This document shows, piece after piece, positions 6,338 through 15,959 of a stretch of 39,093 nucleotides of DNA; the stretch's first letter is position 1, and every line of letters begins with the position of its first letter. The DNA is taken from assembly GCF_002742445.1 (NCBI RefSeq), contig NZ_NJNQ01000011.1, forward strand, positions 1 to 39,093. Reading direction: 5' to 3'. The position numbers were made by a program, and so were the translations under genes. This DNA is from Bifidobacterium sp. N4G05 (GTDB lineage: Bacteria > Actinomycetota > Actinomycetes > Actinomycetales > Bifidobacteriaceae). The notes under the pieces were generated by a model. That model saw only the letters and a list, made by a program, of their open reading frames with translations. It had not been told where the DNA came from and ran no database searches.

Positions 6338-8164
6338 TCACTCGTTGTCTTCGGAGGCTTCGGAAGACTCCTCGGCCTCATCTTCGTCGCTGTAGGCTTC
6401 GCCTTCCACGGTTTCATCCGCCTCGTTGGCTTCGGCCGGCTCAGCGTTGACCTGAGCCGCCGGCTCGTCATCGGATTCCGCGCCAGCTTCCGCCTCCTCG
6501 GCCTCAAGCTGGGTTTCATCGCTGGTTTCGCCGTTCTCGCCGATGGCTTCGGATTCGCCTTCCTCATCTTCAGGATCTTCCGGGGCGTACTGCGCGTCAT
6601 CTTCGGAAATGCCAAGCACATCCATGAGTTCGTCGTTCAGCTCCTGCATATCGTATTCGACAACAAGATCATCGGAAGTCTCATCATCCTCAACATCGGC
6701 ATACTGCAGTTCGAGCTTGTCAAGCAGACGATCCAATGCGATGGCCTCATCGGTACGACCGGCCTCTTCAAGGAAGTACTGTTCGGCCTGCACCGCACGC
6801 ATGCGGTATTCGCCGGCCAATCCCTTGGAACGACCCAGCGTATGCACGATCTCAATGGCCTTGTCCCACATCTTCAGATCGCCCAAGGCGCCCGCGTAAA
6901 CCAGGAACATTTCAGCCTTGGCTTCGCCGCGCAGATACTTGGCGTCGTCGCTCGCTGCCACTTCGATGGCCTTCTTCGGCTCTCCCATGCCACGCTCGCA
7001 GTCGGCGATGAACGGCAGGTAATCCAGGAAACCGTTCATACGGAACGCGGTACGGAACTCGCGTAGTGCAAGCTTATAATCACCCTGACGGTATGCCACG
7101 AAGGCGAGCGTCTCACGAGCAAAATCAATGCGGGAAGCCTGACGCGCCACCCACTTGGCGTGTTCGAGAGCCAGTTCCGGATTGCTTTCCTCAAGCGTGT
7201 ATGCGGCAAGAATGTGCAGACCGATGTTCTCCGCATGCTCCTTCGACAGTCCACGCAGGCGTTCACGATCGTCGGTGGTGAGCATGCGCCATTCGATACC
7301 CTTCGGCATCTTCGGCTCGTCAGGACGACGATGCGTGTACGGATTCTGAGAGGGGAAGCTCATCGTGCCATCGGAATTGCGGCGTGGCTTGGCCATGTAC
7401 TCGCCACGCTTCTCCTCACGGTAAGCCATCTTCTCTTCACGGGTGAACTCGCGGCGTTCCTCACCCTGCTGCTGGTCACGATCCTTGTGGAAGTCGCGAC
7501 GCTGGTCGTCACGACGGAAGTCCTTACGATCACCATCACGGAAATTGCGACGGCCGCCGTCACGACGATCATTGCCACGGTGGTCATCGCGGTGGAAGTT
7601 GCGGCGTTCGCCATCACGGCGGAAGTCCTTACGATCACCGTCACGATGGAAGTCACGACGCTCACCATCACGGTAGTTGCGGCGTTCACCGTCACGATGG
7701 AAATCCCTGCGATCGTTGTCGCGGTGGAAGCTACGGCGATCACCGTCACGGTGGAAGTCCTTACGATCACCGTCACGACGATCGTCACGACGGAAACCGG
7801 AACGCTCGCCATCGCGCTGATAGCGCGGATTGTCTCCACGACCGCCACGATAACCGCGATAATCGTCACGACGCTCGCCGTCACGGTTGAACTTGCGCGG
7901 ACCGTTATGGAAGCGGCGCTCCTGGCCTTCCCCCTCACCGTCACGACGGAAATCGCGGTCGCGGTGGAAATTGCCGCCATTGCCTTTGCGATATCCGCCC
8001 TTGTGGTCGTCGCTATGGAAGCCTCCGGCCTTGTGGCCGTAGGACTTGCCGCCATTGCCACGCGGCTTGAATCCCTTGCCGCCGCGATTGCCCGGCTTGC
8101 CCGAGCCGTAGGACTTGTGGTTGCCGTAGGACTTGCCGCGCGATCCGCGCTGTTCTTCTGCCAT
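6338..8164 (-). CDS. TPR protein with Arg/Asp-rich repeat arm and acidic tail
   Basis: The protein has 608 residues in three parts. Residues 1-~88 are Gly/Lys/Ser-rich and basic. Residues ~88-225 are imperfect repeats of units such as RRDGERRDFHRDGDRKDF, built from Arg, Asp, Phe, His and Gly. Residues ~290-490 are helical, with TPR-like pairs (NPELALEHAKWVARQA, then GDYKLALREFRTAFRMNG). Residues ~495-608 are almost wholly acidic (EDPEDEEGESEAIGENGE). Oppositely charged disordered arms suggest RNA or ribosome association and possible condensation; this is inference. The DNA repeats at ~7490-7900 could change length by slippage. AAGGA precedes ATG 8164. It lies between tyrS and the HAD gene; the mycobacterial counterpart (Rv1691, from memory) appears to lack the repeat arm. 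Confidence 0.85.
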   Translation of the reverse strand: MAEEQRGSRGKSYGNHKSYGSGKPGNRGGKGFKPRGNGGKSYGHKAGGFHSDDHKGGYRKGNGGNFHRDRDFRRDGEGEGQERRFHNGPRKFNRDGERRDDYRGYRGGRGDNPRYQRDGERSGFRRDDRRDGDRKDFHRDGDRRSFHRDNDRRDFHRDGERRNYRDGERRDFHRDGDRKDFRRDGERRNFHRDDHRGNDRRDGGRRNFRDGDRKDFRRDDQRRDFHKDRDQQQGEERREFTREEKMAYREEKRGEYMAKPRRNSDGTMSFPSQNPYTHRRPDEPKMPKGIEWRMLTTDDRERLRGLSKEHAENIGLHILAAYTLEESNPELALEHAKWVARQASRIDFARETLAFVAYRQGDYKLALREFRTAFRMNGFLDYLPFIADCERGMGEPKKAIEVAASDDAKYLRGEAKAEMFLVYAGALGDLKMWDKAIEIVHTLGRSKGLAGEYRMRAVQAEQYFLEEAGRTDEAIALDRLLDKLELQYADVEDDETSDDLVVEYDMQELNDELMDVLGISEDDAQYAPEDPEDEEGESEAIGENGETSDETQLEAEEAEAGAESDDEPAAQVNAEPAEANEADETVEGEAYSDEDEAEESSEASEDNE

Positions 8165-8248
8165 GCTGTTCCTTATATTCCTTATATCCCTTGAGGATGG
8201 TCTTCGTTTGTTCTTTGCTTACGTTTGACTGCGCCGCTCGCAATCGCC

Positions 8249-9556
8249 TCACGCGTTTTCGACGACGCCAAGGGCCTTCTTGCCACGACGAATCAATGCG
8301 AAACGGCCATACAGGAAGTCGTTTTCGTTCAAAATCTGCTCTTCGTCTTCAACACGAGCGTTGTTCAGATACACGCCGCCGGCCTTGATCGTCTTGCGCG
8401 CTTCGGAAATCGACTTAAACAGTCCGGCCTTCATGCCGGCTTCCGCCACACGGTCGCCCACCGTGGCCTTGGCGAACTCACCATCGATCTTCACACCGTC
8501 AAGAGCAGCTTCAAGCGTAGCCTCGTCAACACCTGCAAGATCGCCGCCACGGCCGAACAGCGCACCAGCCGCCTCAATGGCCTGTCGGGTGGCTTCCTCA
8601 CCATGAACCAGGCTGGTGACCTCCCAAGCCAAGGTGCGTTGCGCCTCACGCGCGCCCGGATTGGTCTTGCTTTCCTCCACAAGACGTTCAATCTCCACCT
8701 TCGGCAGGAACGTGAACACCTTCAGCAGGTTTTCCATCTCGCTGTCGGGACGGTTGAACCAGAACTGGTAGAACTTGTACGGGCTCAGCATGTTACCGTC
8801 GAGCCAGACGGCGTTGCCCTCGGACTTGCCGAACTTCTTGCCCTGAGCGTCGGTGATGATCGGGCTGGTGAACACGTTCACATCCACGCCACGTACCTTG
8901 TGGATCAGATCAAGGCCGGACGTGAGGTTGCCCCACTGGTCGGATCCGCCAAGCTCAAGCACGCAATGGTATTCGTCGAACAGGTGCAGGAAGTCGTTGC
9001 CTTGCAGCACCTGGTAGCTGAACTCGGTGAAGGAAATGCCATCTTCGGAATTCAGTCGACGGGCAACGGTGTCTTTGGCGAGCATGGTGCCCAAACGGAA
9101 GTTCTTGCCAACGTCACGCAGGAAGTCGATGACGTTCATGGAGGCAGTCCAATCGTAATTGGACACAAAACGAACCGAGTTGCTGCCTTCCACTTCGAGA
9201 ATGCCGCCGATCTGCGCCTTCAGACGCTCGGCCCAACCAGCCACGACATCCTTCGGATTCAACGTGCGTTCGCCCGACTGGCGCGGATCGCCGATCAAAC
9301 CGGTGGCGCCGCCGACCAAAGCAATCGGATGATGACCCGCAGCCTGAAGATGGCGCATATTGATCAGCTGCACCAGATTGCCGATATGCAGGGAAGCTGC
9401 GGTCGGATCAAAACCGCAATAATAGGAAATAGGATCTCCGTTCAACGCTTCGGCGAGTCGATCCCTGTCAGTGGACTGGGAAATCAACCCGCGCCATTCC
9501 AGTTCATCGAGGACGGACTCGAAACCGGCCTCCTTGAAATCGATGACGTGAGCCAT
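8249..9556 (-). CDS. tyrS: Tyrosyl-tRNA synthetase
   Basis: This 435-residue class I synthetase attaches tyrosine to tRNA-Tyr. HIGN (57-60) is the HIGH motif, YYCGFDPTA precedes it, GGSDQWGN is the tyrosine/ATP pocket signature, and KFGKS near residue 240 is the KMSKS loop. A C-terminal S4-type RNA-binding domain ([20 protein letters not shown]) ends the protein. The start has GGGAG about 11 bp upstream. It heads a minus-strand series of tyrS, TPR, HAD and tlyA genes. No T-box leader was recognised in the 171-bp upstream region shared with the divergent membrane-protein gene. Confidence 0.96.
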   Translation of the reverse strand: MAHVIDFKEAGFESVLDELEWRGLISQSTDRDRLAEALNGDPISYYCGFDPTAASLHIGNLVQLINMRHLQAAGHHPIALVGGATGLIGDPRQSGERTLNPKDVVAGWAERLKAQIGGILEVEGSNSVRFVSNYDWTASMNVIDFLRDVGKNFRLGTMLAKDTVARRLNSEDGISFTEFSYQVLQGNDFLHLFDEYHCVLELGGSDQWGNLTSGLDLIHKVRGVDVNVFTSPIITDAQGKKFGKSEGNAVWLDGNMLSPYKFYQFWFNRPDSEMENLLKVFTFLPKVEIERLVEESKTNPGAREAQRTLAWEVTSLVHGEEATRQAIEAAGALFGRGGDLAGVDEATLEAALDGVKIDGEFAKATVGDRVAEAGMKAGLFKSISEARKTIKAGGVYLNNARVEDEEQILNENDFLYGRFALIRRGKKALGVVENA

Positions 9557-9727
9557 AGCTGTGCTTTCTCCCTATTGAATTGCGGATGATACTGCGTTTT
9601 ACGCATCCTACAGTTTCGCAGAAGATGAAGACAGGCACACGCGGTGTTTTTGCCATCATCCATCAACCATCGTGCATACAAGTAAAGTTAGAAGGAGAAT
9701 CCCCATACCAAGAAGGGAGATATCTGT

Positions 9728-11572
9728 ATGGACCGCAAAGGCATGAAGGTTGCGGCTAAGAAAGCCCAGAGAAAACATTATTGGATGATAGTCGTCATTT
9801 GCCTGTTCGCTTCGGTATTCGGTGTTGCGTACGCATCATCGACGCTCTCGGTCAACATCAACATTTCGGTCAGCACCCCGCAAACAGAGGATTCCACGCA
9901 ATCCAACGATATGTATGGCGTATTGCGGGATCTTGCCATAGGCAATGAAGACAATGCCCGTGAAAAAGTCAAGCAAAACCAAGAGCAGATCGTCAACAAC
10001 GATACCGATGCCATGTTCGGCCGCCGTCGCGGCGTAATCGCGTCCCTGCTCAACTCGTTTGCATCAGGATCGCTGGTGGTTGCCATTGTCGATGCCGTCA
10101 ATTCCGTCATCCATAACGGCGGAATCTCCATTGCGGTTCCAATCATTCTTTCTTTTGCCGTCTATATTTTCATCTGGCTGTTCATTCAGGAAACGTATCG
10201 CGTCGTCATGATGCGCATGCTGTTGGAAGGACGATCCTACGACAAACTGCCGGCATCGCGCTTCCTTTACCCCATCCACACGCACGCATGGCTTCGGATA
10301 GCCTGGACCATGTTCGTGGAAAACGTGTTCCTGTTCCTTTGGAGCCTTACCATCATCGGTTTCTTCATCAAACAGTATTCCTACCGTATGGTGCCGTATA
10401 TCATTGCGGAGAATCCAAACATCAAAGCCTTAGACGCTATTCGCCTGTCCCGACATATGATGGAAGGGCATAAATGGGAATGCTTCGTGGCGGACTGCTC
10501 GTTTCTTGGCTGGTATCTGCTCAACCTCGTCACTTTTGGTCTGATCGGTATCTTTTACTCCAATGGCTACAACGCCGCATTTTTCGCCGAGTATTACGTG
10601 TATCTGCGCACGTTGGCCAAGGACAACGGCATTGAAGGCGCCAAGATGCTCAACGACGAATACCTGTATGCCAAGGCCGATCCGCAAACGCTTCATACCG
10701 CATATGCCGACGTCGCCCAGTCCGTGGCACAGCTCGAACAAGGACTCTCCCCCGCCCTCAAGCCGCGTGGATTCACCGGAATCCTGTCCGAATGGTTCGG
10801 CATCCGTATTCTGCATGCCGATGCGGTGAACCGTTATGAGGAATATCGCGAGGATCTTCATCAAATGCAGATTGGCAAGGATATTTTGGAAGGTAACATC
10901 TATCCGGGGCGTCTCGCACCTGCTCCCATATCATTCAAATTCCGCGAATCACGTACGATCAGTGCTGACCGTAGCTATTCGCTGGTCAATCTAGTCATGA
11001 TGTTCTTCATGTTCTGCTTCGTCGGCTGGGTGTGGGAGGTAAGCCTCGCATTCATTTCCGAAGGCATGTTCGTGAATCGTGGAACCTTGCATGGCCCATG
11101 GTTGCCGATTTACGGCACTGGCGGAGTGATCATTCTGATTCTGCTCAAAAAGCTGCGTGAGAAGCCCGTATTAGAGTTCGTGGCGACCATGGTGCTGTGC
11201 GGATGCTTGGAATACTTCTCGTCGTGGTATCTGGAAATGACGCATGACGGCCAGCGTTGGTGGGATTACACCGGATACTTTCTAAATGTCAACGGCCGTA
11301 TCTGCGCCGAAGGATTATTGACGTTCGGCCTTGGCGGATTGGCCATCGTCTATTTGCTGGCTCCGGCCCTCGACAATCTGCTCAGCCGAATCGATACGCA
11401 AAAGCTTAGCATTGTGGCTGTCATGCTGCTCGTGCTGTATTGCGCCGACCAAGTGTATTCCACACAGCATCCGAATATCGGCGAGGGCATCACCGACTAC
11501 AAGGGATCAGATACGTCGCTGGAAGCGCCCATTCCGTACGAAATCAGTAAACGATCCAATGGACTGCCATAG
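9728..11572 (+). CDS. DUF975 / PF06541 fusion membrane protein ('putative ABC transporter permease')
   Basis: This 614-residue integral membrane protein has two modules. The N-terminal half (to ~residue 300) has a first helix at ~18-38, then a soluble loop and several helices with features of DUF975 (FIWLFIQETYRVVMMRMLLE, then KALDAIRLSRHMMEGHKWEC). The C-terminal part (~418-560) is a PF06541 domain: FVGWVWEVS, NRGTLHGPWLPIYGTGG, then WWDYTGYFLNVNGRIC. PF06541 proteins are annotated as putative ABC permeases, but no ATPase or solute-binding gene is nearby, so the name should not be taken as function. GGGAG lies 9 bp before ATG 9728. It converges on a shorter PF06541 gene, so two paralogues lie head to head. 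Confidence 0.82.
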   Translation: MDRKGMKVAAKKAQRKHYWMIVVICLFASVFGVAYASSTLSVNINISVSTPQTEDSTQSNDMYGVLRDLAIGNEDNAREKVKQNQEQIVNNDTDAMFGRRRGVIASLLNSFASGSLVVAIVDAVNSVIHNGGISIAVPIILSFAVYIFIWLFIQETYRVVMMRMLLEGRSYDKLPASRFLYPIHTHAWLRIAWTMFVENVFLFLWSLTIIGFFIKQYSYRMVPYIIAENPNIKALDAIRLSRHMMEGHKWECFVADCSFLGWYLLNLVTFGLIGIFYSNGYNAAFFAEYYVYLRTLAKDNGIEGAKMLNDEYLYAKADPQTLHTAYADVAQSVAQLEQGLSPALKPRGFTGILSEWFGIRILHADAVNRYEEYREDLHQMQIGKDILEGNIYPGRLAPAPISFKFRESRTISADRSYSLVNLVMMFFMFCFVGWVWEVSLAFISEGMFVNRGTLHGPWLPIYGTGGVIILILLKKLREKPVLEFVATMVLCGCLEYFSSWYLEMTHDGQRWWDYTGYFLNVNGRICAEGLLTFGLGGLAIVYLLAPALDNLLSRIDTQKLSIVAVMLLVLYCADQVYSTQHPNIGEGITDYKGSDTSLEAPIPYEISKRSNGLP

Positions 11573-11611
11573 CGTGATTGTCATGCAAATCGCATATCGC
11601 AAACAATAATG

Positions 11612-11649
11612 GAAATCGCCTGTCGTTCTTTCGAGCGGCAGGCAATTTC
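11612..11649. terminator. Shared hairpin between convergent PF06541 genes
   Basis: GAAATCGCCTGTCG and the arm GCGGCAGGCAATTTC pair over about 13 positions with two mismatches or wobbles. It lies in the 98-bp gap between two converging genes. The flanks are only moderately T-rich in either direction. Confidence 0.45.
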
Positions 11650-11670
11650 ATGTCGTTGCTTATTGCGCGA

Positions 11671-12474
11671 TTATTTGCGACGCAGCATTTCGTGCAGAGT
11701 TTCGATGATCTTGCTGTATTTGATGGAATCCGTGAAACGCAGGCGTGGGAATGCGTTGATCATACGACGCTGCTGCTTGTTCAGGATAGATGCGGCAGTG
11801 GCCTGCATACTGGCAAGAATCTCCTGCGAAGAGTCCGACCAGTCCTGAACCTTGTCTTGTACCTTGTCACGGAATTTGTCTCGGAAAACGTCCTTGCCCC
11901 ATTGCAGAGAATCGCCGGCCTTCTCCGCATATGCCTGCACGGTTTCACTGAACTTCGCAAGATTATCGGCCAAATCGATGATGCCAAACACTGTGATAAT
12001 GGTATCCGCGACGATAAGCGCCATGAAAATCACACACATCCAATGCACCGCCGGCAAAGGAATCATCCGTGTGACACGATTCACTTCAGGCTGTATCACA
12101 TCGGTGATGAGCACACCCAGCAGACCGAACACCACCGCTCCAAGCAAACAAATGCGCCCTTGAACGTTGAATCGGAGATGACTGTAATCCCACCACCGCG
12201 CGTGGAATAGCTTTTCCATGCCCCATGACGTGATGTATTCAAGTATGCATGCGCCAATCGAGGAGATGAGAAAAACAGCGAAGGGATTATGCAGATCATG
12301 CAGCAGCATAATCGCAAGAACGGCTCCACAACCGTAGATCGGACAGACGGGACCATTCAGGAAACCACGATTCACCAAACGACGTTCCGAAACGGACACA
12401 AGAATCGACTCGTATACCCATCCGGCAAATGAATAGAACAGAAACCATAAGAACAGGTATTCCAACAGGAGCAT
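11671..12474 (-). CDS. PF06541 membrane protein ('putative ABC transporter permease')
   Basis: The protein has 267 residues. The first ~165 residues form a PF06541 membrane domain with the same landmarks as the convergent paralogue: YSFAGWVYESI, NRGFLNGPVCPIYGCGA, then WWDYSHLRFNVQGRIC. The remaining ~100 residues are soluble and amphipathic (KFRDKVQDKVQDWSDSSQEI), probably a coiled-coil cytoplasmic tail. It starts 12 bp after an HD-domain gene on the same strand. The HD and PF06541 pairing also occurs in Firmicutes, as I recall. The function of the family is unknown, and no ABC ATPase is nearby. Confidence 0.82.
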   Translation of the reverse strand: MLLLEYLFLWFLFYSFAGWVYESILVSVSERRLVNRGFLNGPVCPIYGCGAVLAIMLLHDLHNPFAVFLISSIGACILEYITSWGMEKLFHARWWDYSHLRFNVQGRICLLGAVVFGLLGVLITDVIQPEVNRVTRMIPLPAVHWMCVIFMALIVADTIITVFGIIDLADNLAKFSETVQAYAEKAGDSLQWGKDVFRDKFRDKVQDKVQDWSDSSQEILASMQATAASILNKQQRRMINAFPRLRFTDSIKYSKIIETLHEMLRRK

Positions 12475-12486
12475 GCCTTTGAGCCG

Positions 12487-12996
12487 TCACTTTCCACTTA
12501 TGCACGTATTGGTTTTCGTCTTATAGAAGCGGTCAAAGCTGAACGTCTCCCGTGTGGCGCTGATCTTATCTGCGATAGTCACCAAATACCCTTCAAGATA
12601 CCGAGGCGGTATCGGTGTCAAAGGAAACATATGGTTCTCAATGCTGTCACGTTCCACTCTATTGAGATGGAAATCACGCATGGCATTGCGCATGGCGGTG
12701 CCACCATGGGTGAAACCATGCATACGATGCCGGCCACCATCATGAGCATGCCAGTCGTATAGAAAATAATCATGCAGCAGAGCGGCGCGAATCAACGAAT
12801 GCAAATCCACCCTATGCCATAAGTGCAACCTGTCTGCAATCCATACGGTCAGACAGGCCACACGAATGGAATGCGCAAACGTGGTGACCACGCCATGCTG
12901 GTAACAGACTCTTTCGATCTGCATATGCTCATGGCATAGTATTTCCTGGCCGTGAAGCCGAACAAGCTGCTGTATCTGCGTTCGTGTCAGTGGCAC
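12487..12996 (-). CDS. HD-domain protein, predicted metal-dependent phosphohydrolase
   Basis: This 169-residue protein carries the HD-superfamily metal-ligand pattern: an early His (THSIRV-like FAHSIRVA, ~residue 41), the HD pair in LLHDYFLYDW (~74), a His-rich stretch HAHDGGRHRMHGFTHGG that can supply further ligands, and a distal Asp in VTIADKISA. The substrate is unknown; HD proteins usually hydrolyse phosphate esters or nucleotides. The start is a GTG at 12996 with AAAGG 7 bp upstream. It lies 33 bp after argH and 12 bp before the PF06541 gene, so read-through from the arginine operon is possible. Confidence 0.82.
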   Translation of the reverse strand: MPLTRTQIQQLVRLHGQEILCHEHMQIERVCYQHGVVTTFAHSIRVACLTVWIADRLHLWHRVDLHSLIRAALLHDYFLYDWHAHDGGRHRMHGFTHGGTAMRNAMRDFHLNRVERDSIENHMFPLTPIPPRYLEGYLVTIADKISATRETFSFDRFYKTKTNTCISGK

Positions 12997-13029
12997 CGCT
13001 TTGCCTTTGTTTATGTATTGTTGCTGTGG

Positions 13030-14517
13030 TTACTTAAGCAATGATTCCGGCGTCTTGTATGCCGGGCCATCACTGACGGAGTTTGCGAAGGCACGCAGCT
13101 GTTCGATGGCGGTTTTCGCGGAAACGATCTGCTCGCGCACACGCAGCGGAGACGTACCTCCCTTGCCATTGCGGGCGGAAACCGAACCTTCGGTGGACAG
13201 CACTTCGCGCACTTCAGGCGCCTTGTCGGCCGGAAGGAATTCCTTGAAGACCTCGACAAAGTCATCGTCAGTCAGGTCCCACAGTTCCTGGCCGCGGTCT
13301 TCGGCGATCTTCACGCATGCGCCGGAAAGCTCATGCGCATGGCGGAACGGCACTCCGTTCTTGACGAGCCATTCGGCGATGTCGGTGGCGAGGGCGAAAC
13401 CGGTCGGGGCTTCTGCTTCGAGGCGTTCCTTGTTGAAGACCATGGTGCCGACCATGCCGGTGAACGCGGGAAGGAGCACTTCCAGCGTGTCGACCTGATC
13501 GAATACGGCTTCCTTGTCTTCCTGAAGATCACGCGCATAAGCGGTGGGCAGGCCCTTCAGTGTGGTGAGCAAACCGGCCAGATCGCCAATGAGACGGCCG
13601 GACTTGCCTCGTGCGAGTTCCGCGATATCCGGGTTTTTCTTCTGCGGCATGATGGACGATCCAGTGGAATAAGCGTCGTCAAGGCGCACGAACGCGAATT
13701 CCTGGGTGTTCCAGATGATGATTTCTTCAGACAGCCGACTGATGTCGACACCTGCCATGGCCGCAATGAATGCGAATTCGGCGACCAGATCACGGCTGGC
13801 GGTACCGTCGATGGAGTTCGCGGTCACCTTGGAGAAACCAAGTTCGCGGGCCACGGCCACCGGCTCCAAGCCAAGGGTGTTGCCGGCGAGGGCACCGGAA
13901 CCATACGGGCTTGCGTCGATGCGCTTGTCCCAATCGGCAAGACGTTCCACATCGCGCAGCAGCGGCCACACGTGAGCCATCAGCTGGTGTGCGAGCAATA
14001 CCGGCTGGGCGTGCTGCATGTGGGTGCGGCCCGGCATGACGGTGCGTCCAGCCTTTTCGGCCTGTTCGGTCAGTGTCGCGGCGAGGCCGAGCAACATTTT
14101 GGCGATGACGCGGCTGTGGCGACGGAGCCACATGCGAATCAGTGCAGCGATCTGGTCGTTGCGGGAACGGCCGGCGCGGAGCTTGCCTCCAAGTTCGTCT
14201 CCGGCAATCTGCAGCAGTCCACGTTCCAATGCGGTGGCTTCGTCCTCATCGTCTTCGATTGGAGCAAACGCACCGGAATCCACACGACGCTGCAGCTCGT
14301 CGAGAGCATCTTCCATGCGCTGCAGCTCATCGGCGGTCAACAGTCCCGCGCGTCCGAGCGCACGGGCATGGGCGCGTGAGCCTGCGATGTCGTCGTCGGC
14401 AAGACGCCAATCGAATTGGGTGGACTTGCTCAGTCGCGCGAGTTCCGGAGACGGGCCGGACTTGAAACGGCCGCCCCACAGGGCGAGGTGTTCACCATTG
14501 GTTGTGCTCTCGGTCAT
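13030..14517 (-). CDS. argH: Argininosuccinate lyase
   Basis: This 495-residue enzyme of the fumarase/aspartase superfamily splits argininosuccinate into arginine and fumarate, the last step of the pathway. The superfamily signature [11 protein letters not shown] lies near residue 290, and RSRNDQIA and [11 protein letters not shown] are the other two conserved regions. The length is slightly above the usual ~460, mainly from a short N-terminal lead before LWGGRF and an acidic insertion near residue 90 ([14 protein letters not shown]). AAGGAG precedes ATG 14517. It follows argG with a 108-bp gap. Confidence 0.97.
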   Translation of the reverse strand: MTESTTNGEHLALWGGRFKSGPSPELARLSKSTQFDWRLADDDIAGSRAHARALGRAGLLTADELQRMEDALDELQRRVDSGAFAPIEDDEDEATALERGLLQIAGDELGGKLRAGRSRNDQIAALIRMWLRRHSRVIAKMLLGLAATLTEQAEKAGRTVMPGRTHMQHAQPVLLAHQLMAHVWPLLRDVERLADWDKRIDASPYGSGALAGNTLGLEPVAVARELGFSKVTANSIDGTASRDLVAEFAFIAAMAGVDISRLSEEIIIWNTQEFAFVRLDDAYSTGSSIMPQKKNPDIAELARGKSGRLIGDLAGLLTTLKGLPTAYARDLQEDKEAVFDQVDTLEVLLPAFTGMVGTMVFNKERLEAEAPTGFALATDIAEWLVKNGVPFRHAHELSGACVKIAEDRGQELWDLTDDDFVEVFKEFLPADKAPEVREVLSTEGSVSARNGKGGTSPLRVREQIVSAKTAIEQLRAFANSVSDGPAYKTPESLLK

Positions 14518-14625
14518 TGTTACTTCATTCTCCTTGCAGATATGACTGAGGGAGAGAATACCAGTCAGGATGGTCCTAACGGTACGCTCTCCCCCATTAT
14601 CGAGACGATTCGGTGTAAAACCCGC

Positions 14626-15864
14626 TTACTCGACGCTGTTTTCCGGAACCTCGATTCCATTGCCGAACTTGACGTCGCGGGCTGCGGCCACACGGCTCGG
14701 CAGACCGTAGATGTCGATGAAGCCGTTGGACGACTTCTGATCGAAGCTGTCGCCGGAATCGTAGGTGGCCAGATTGTAGTCATACAGCGAGGTGTCGGAA
14801 CGACGACCGGTCACGACGGCGCGGCCACCATGCAGAATCATGCGGATTTCGCCGGAAACGTACTTCTGGGTATCTTCGATGAAGGCGTTCAGGGACTGCG
14901 TCGCCGGGGAGAACCACTGCGCATCGTAGACGAGTTCGGCCCAGCGCTTGTCGATATCACGCTTGATGCGATGCTGCTCGCGTTCGAGACAGCAGTTTTC
15001 GAGTTCCTGGTGGGCGGTGATCAGTGCGATAGCGCCCGGAGCCTCGTACAGCTCGCGGGACTTGATGCCGACCAGACGATCCTCGATCAGATCGATACGT
15101 CCGATGCCCTGTGCGCCTGCGCGACGGTTCATCTCTTCGATGGCCTGCAGCGGAGTAACGTCGTGACCGTCGATCTTGACAGGGATGCCCTGCTTGAATT
15201 CGATGACGACCTCATCTTCGACCGGCGGGAAAGCCGGATCGTCGGTGTAAGAGTAGCAGTCCTTGGTCGGGCCATTCCACGGATCCTCAAGGAATCCGGT
15301 TTCGATGGCGCGGCCCCACACGTTCTGGTCGATGGAGAACGGGCTCTTCTCGGTCTGCACGATCGGAAGCTTGTGCTCCTTAGCGAATGCGATCTCGACG
15401 TCGCGCGTCAGCGACAGATCACGGATCGGGCTGATGGCCTTCAGCGTCGGGTCGATGGAGGAGATGGACACCTCGAAACGGACCTGGTCGTTGCCCTTGC
15501 CGGTGCAGCCATGGGAGATGGTGTCGGCGCCGAACTGGTGGGCGGCGCGCACAAGATGCTTGGAGATGAGCGGGCGGGAAATGGCGGAAACCAGCGGATA
15601 CACACCCTCATATAGGGCGTTGGCCTTCAGCGCCTTCATGCAGTACTCATTGGCGAACTCGTCGCGGGCGTCTACCACATACGCTTCAACGGCACCGCAG
15701 GCAAGCGCGCGCTGCTTGATGGTTTCGAGGCTTTCGCCACCCTGGCCGACGTCGAGGGATACGGCCACGACATCCTTGCCGGTGCGTTCCTTCAGATATG
15801 AAATGGCGACGGAGGTATCCAGACCACCGGAGTACGCCAGAACGAGACGATTTTGATCGCTCAT
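14626..15864 (-). CDS. argG: Argininosuccinate synthase
   Basis: This 412-residue ATP-pyrophosphatase joins citrulline and aspartate to form argininosuccinate. [11 protein letters not shown] at the N-terminus is the PP-loop, and [13 protein letters not shown] and [12 protein letters not shown] are conserved family blocks. The frame is open to ATG 15885. ATG 15864 ([14 protein letters not shown]) is chosen for its AAGGGA ribosome site and family start. A 95-bp gap separates it from argR and holds ArgR-box-like palindromes, so argGH may have a promoter of its own besides read-through. Confidence 0.97.
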   Translation of the reverse strand: MSDQNRLVLAYSGGLDTSVAISYLKERTGKDVVAVSLDVGQGGESLETIKQRALACGAVEAYVVDARDEFANEYCMKALKANALYEGVYPLVSAISRPLISKHLVRAAHQFGADTISHGCTGKGNDQVRFEVSISSIDPTLKAISPIRDLSLTRDVEIAFAKEHKLPIVQTEKSPFSIDQNVWGRAIETGFLEDPWNGPTKDCYSYTDDPAFPPVEDEVVIEFKQGIPVKIDGHDVTPLQAIEEMNRRAGAQGIGRIDLIEDRLVGIKSRELYEAPGAIALITAHQELENCCLEREQHRIKRDIDKRWAELVYDAQWFSPATQSLNAFIEDTQKYVSGEIRMILHGGRAVVTGRRSDTSLYDYNLATYDSGDSFDQKSSNGFIDIYGLPSRVAAARDVKFGNGIEVPENSVE

Positions 15865-15889
15865 GGTTTCCCTTTCTAACATCAAACGT

Positions 15890-15935
15890 TATTCATCAGT
15901 ATATGCAATGCTCTGTATATTTATGCATATACGGT
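15890..15935 (-). promoter_or_regulatory. Putative ArgR boxes upstream of argG
   Basis: GTATAT (15915-15920) and ATATAC (15927-15932) form an 18-bp palindrome around TTATGC. A weaker one, ATTCAT (15891-15896) with ATGCAAT (15903-15909), has its centre about 23 bp away. AT-rich paired palindromes of this size match the arrangement of ARG boxes, but the sequence fit is looser than upstream of argC. A TATACT -10-like element on the minus strand overlaps. Confidence 0.5.
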
Positions 15936-15959
15936 GCGTCGTGTCCACTATACGGCTAT

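Noticed and set aside
7160..8194. A 344-codon plus-strand open frame opposite the TPR gene
   Set aside because: It is the antisense of the Arg/Asp repeat codons and reads as Ile/Thr/Val/Ala low complexity. The minus-strand TPR gene has a ribosome site and domain structure.
8225..9589. A 454-codon plus-strand frame opposite tyrS
   Set aside because: Long antisense frames arise from GC-rich codon bias. tyrS has all class I synthetase motifs.
14550..14593. GGGAGAG/CTCTCCC pair between argH and argG as a terminator
   Set aside because: The loop is about 30 bases, the stem is 7 bp and no T run follows; argG and argH are expected to be co-transcribed.
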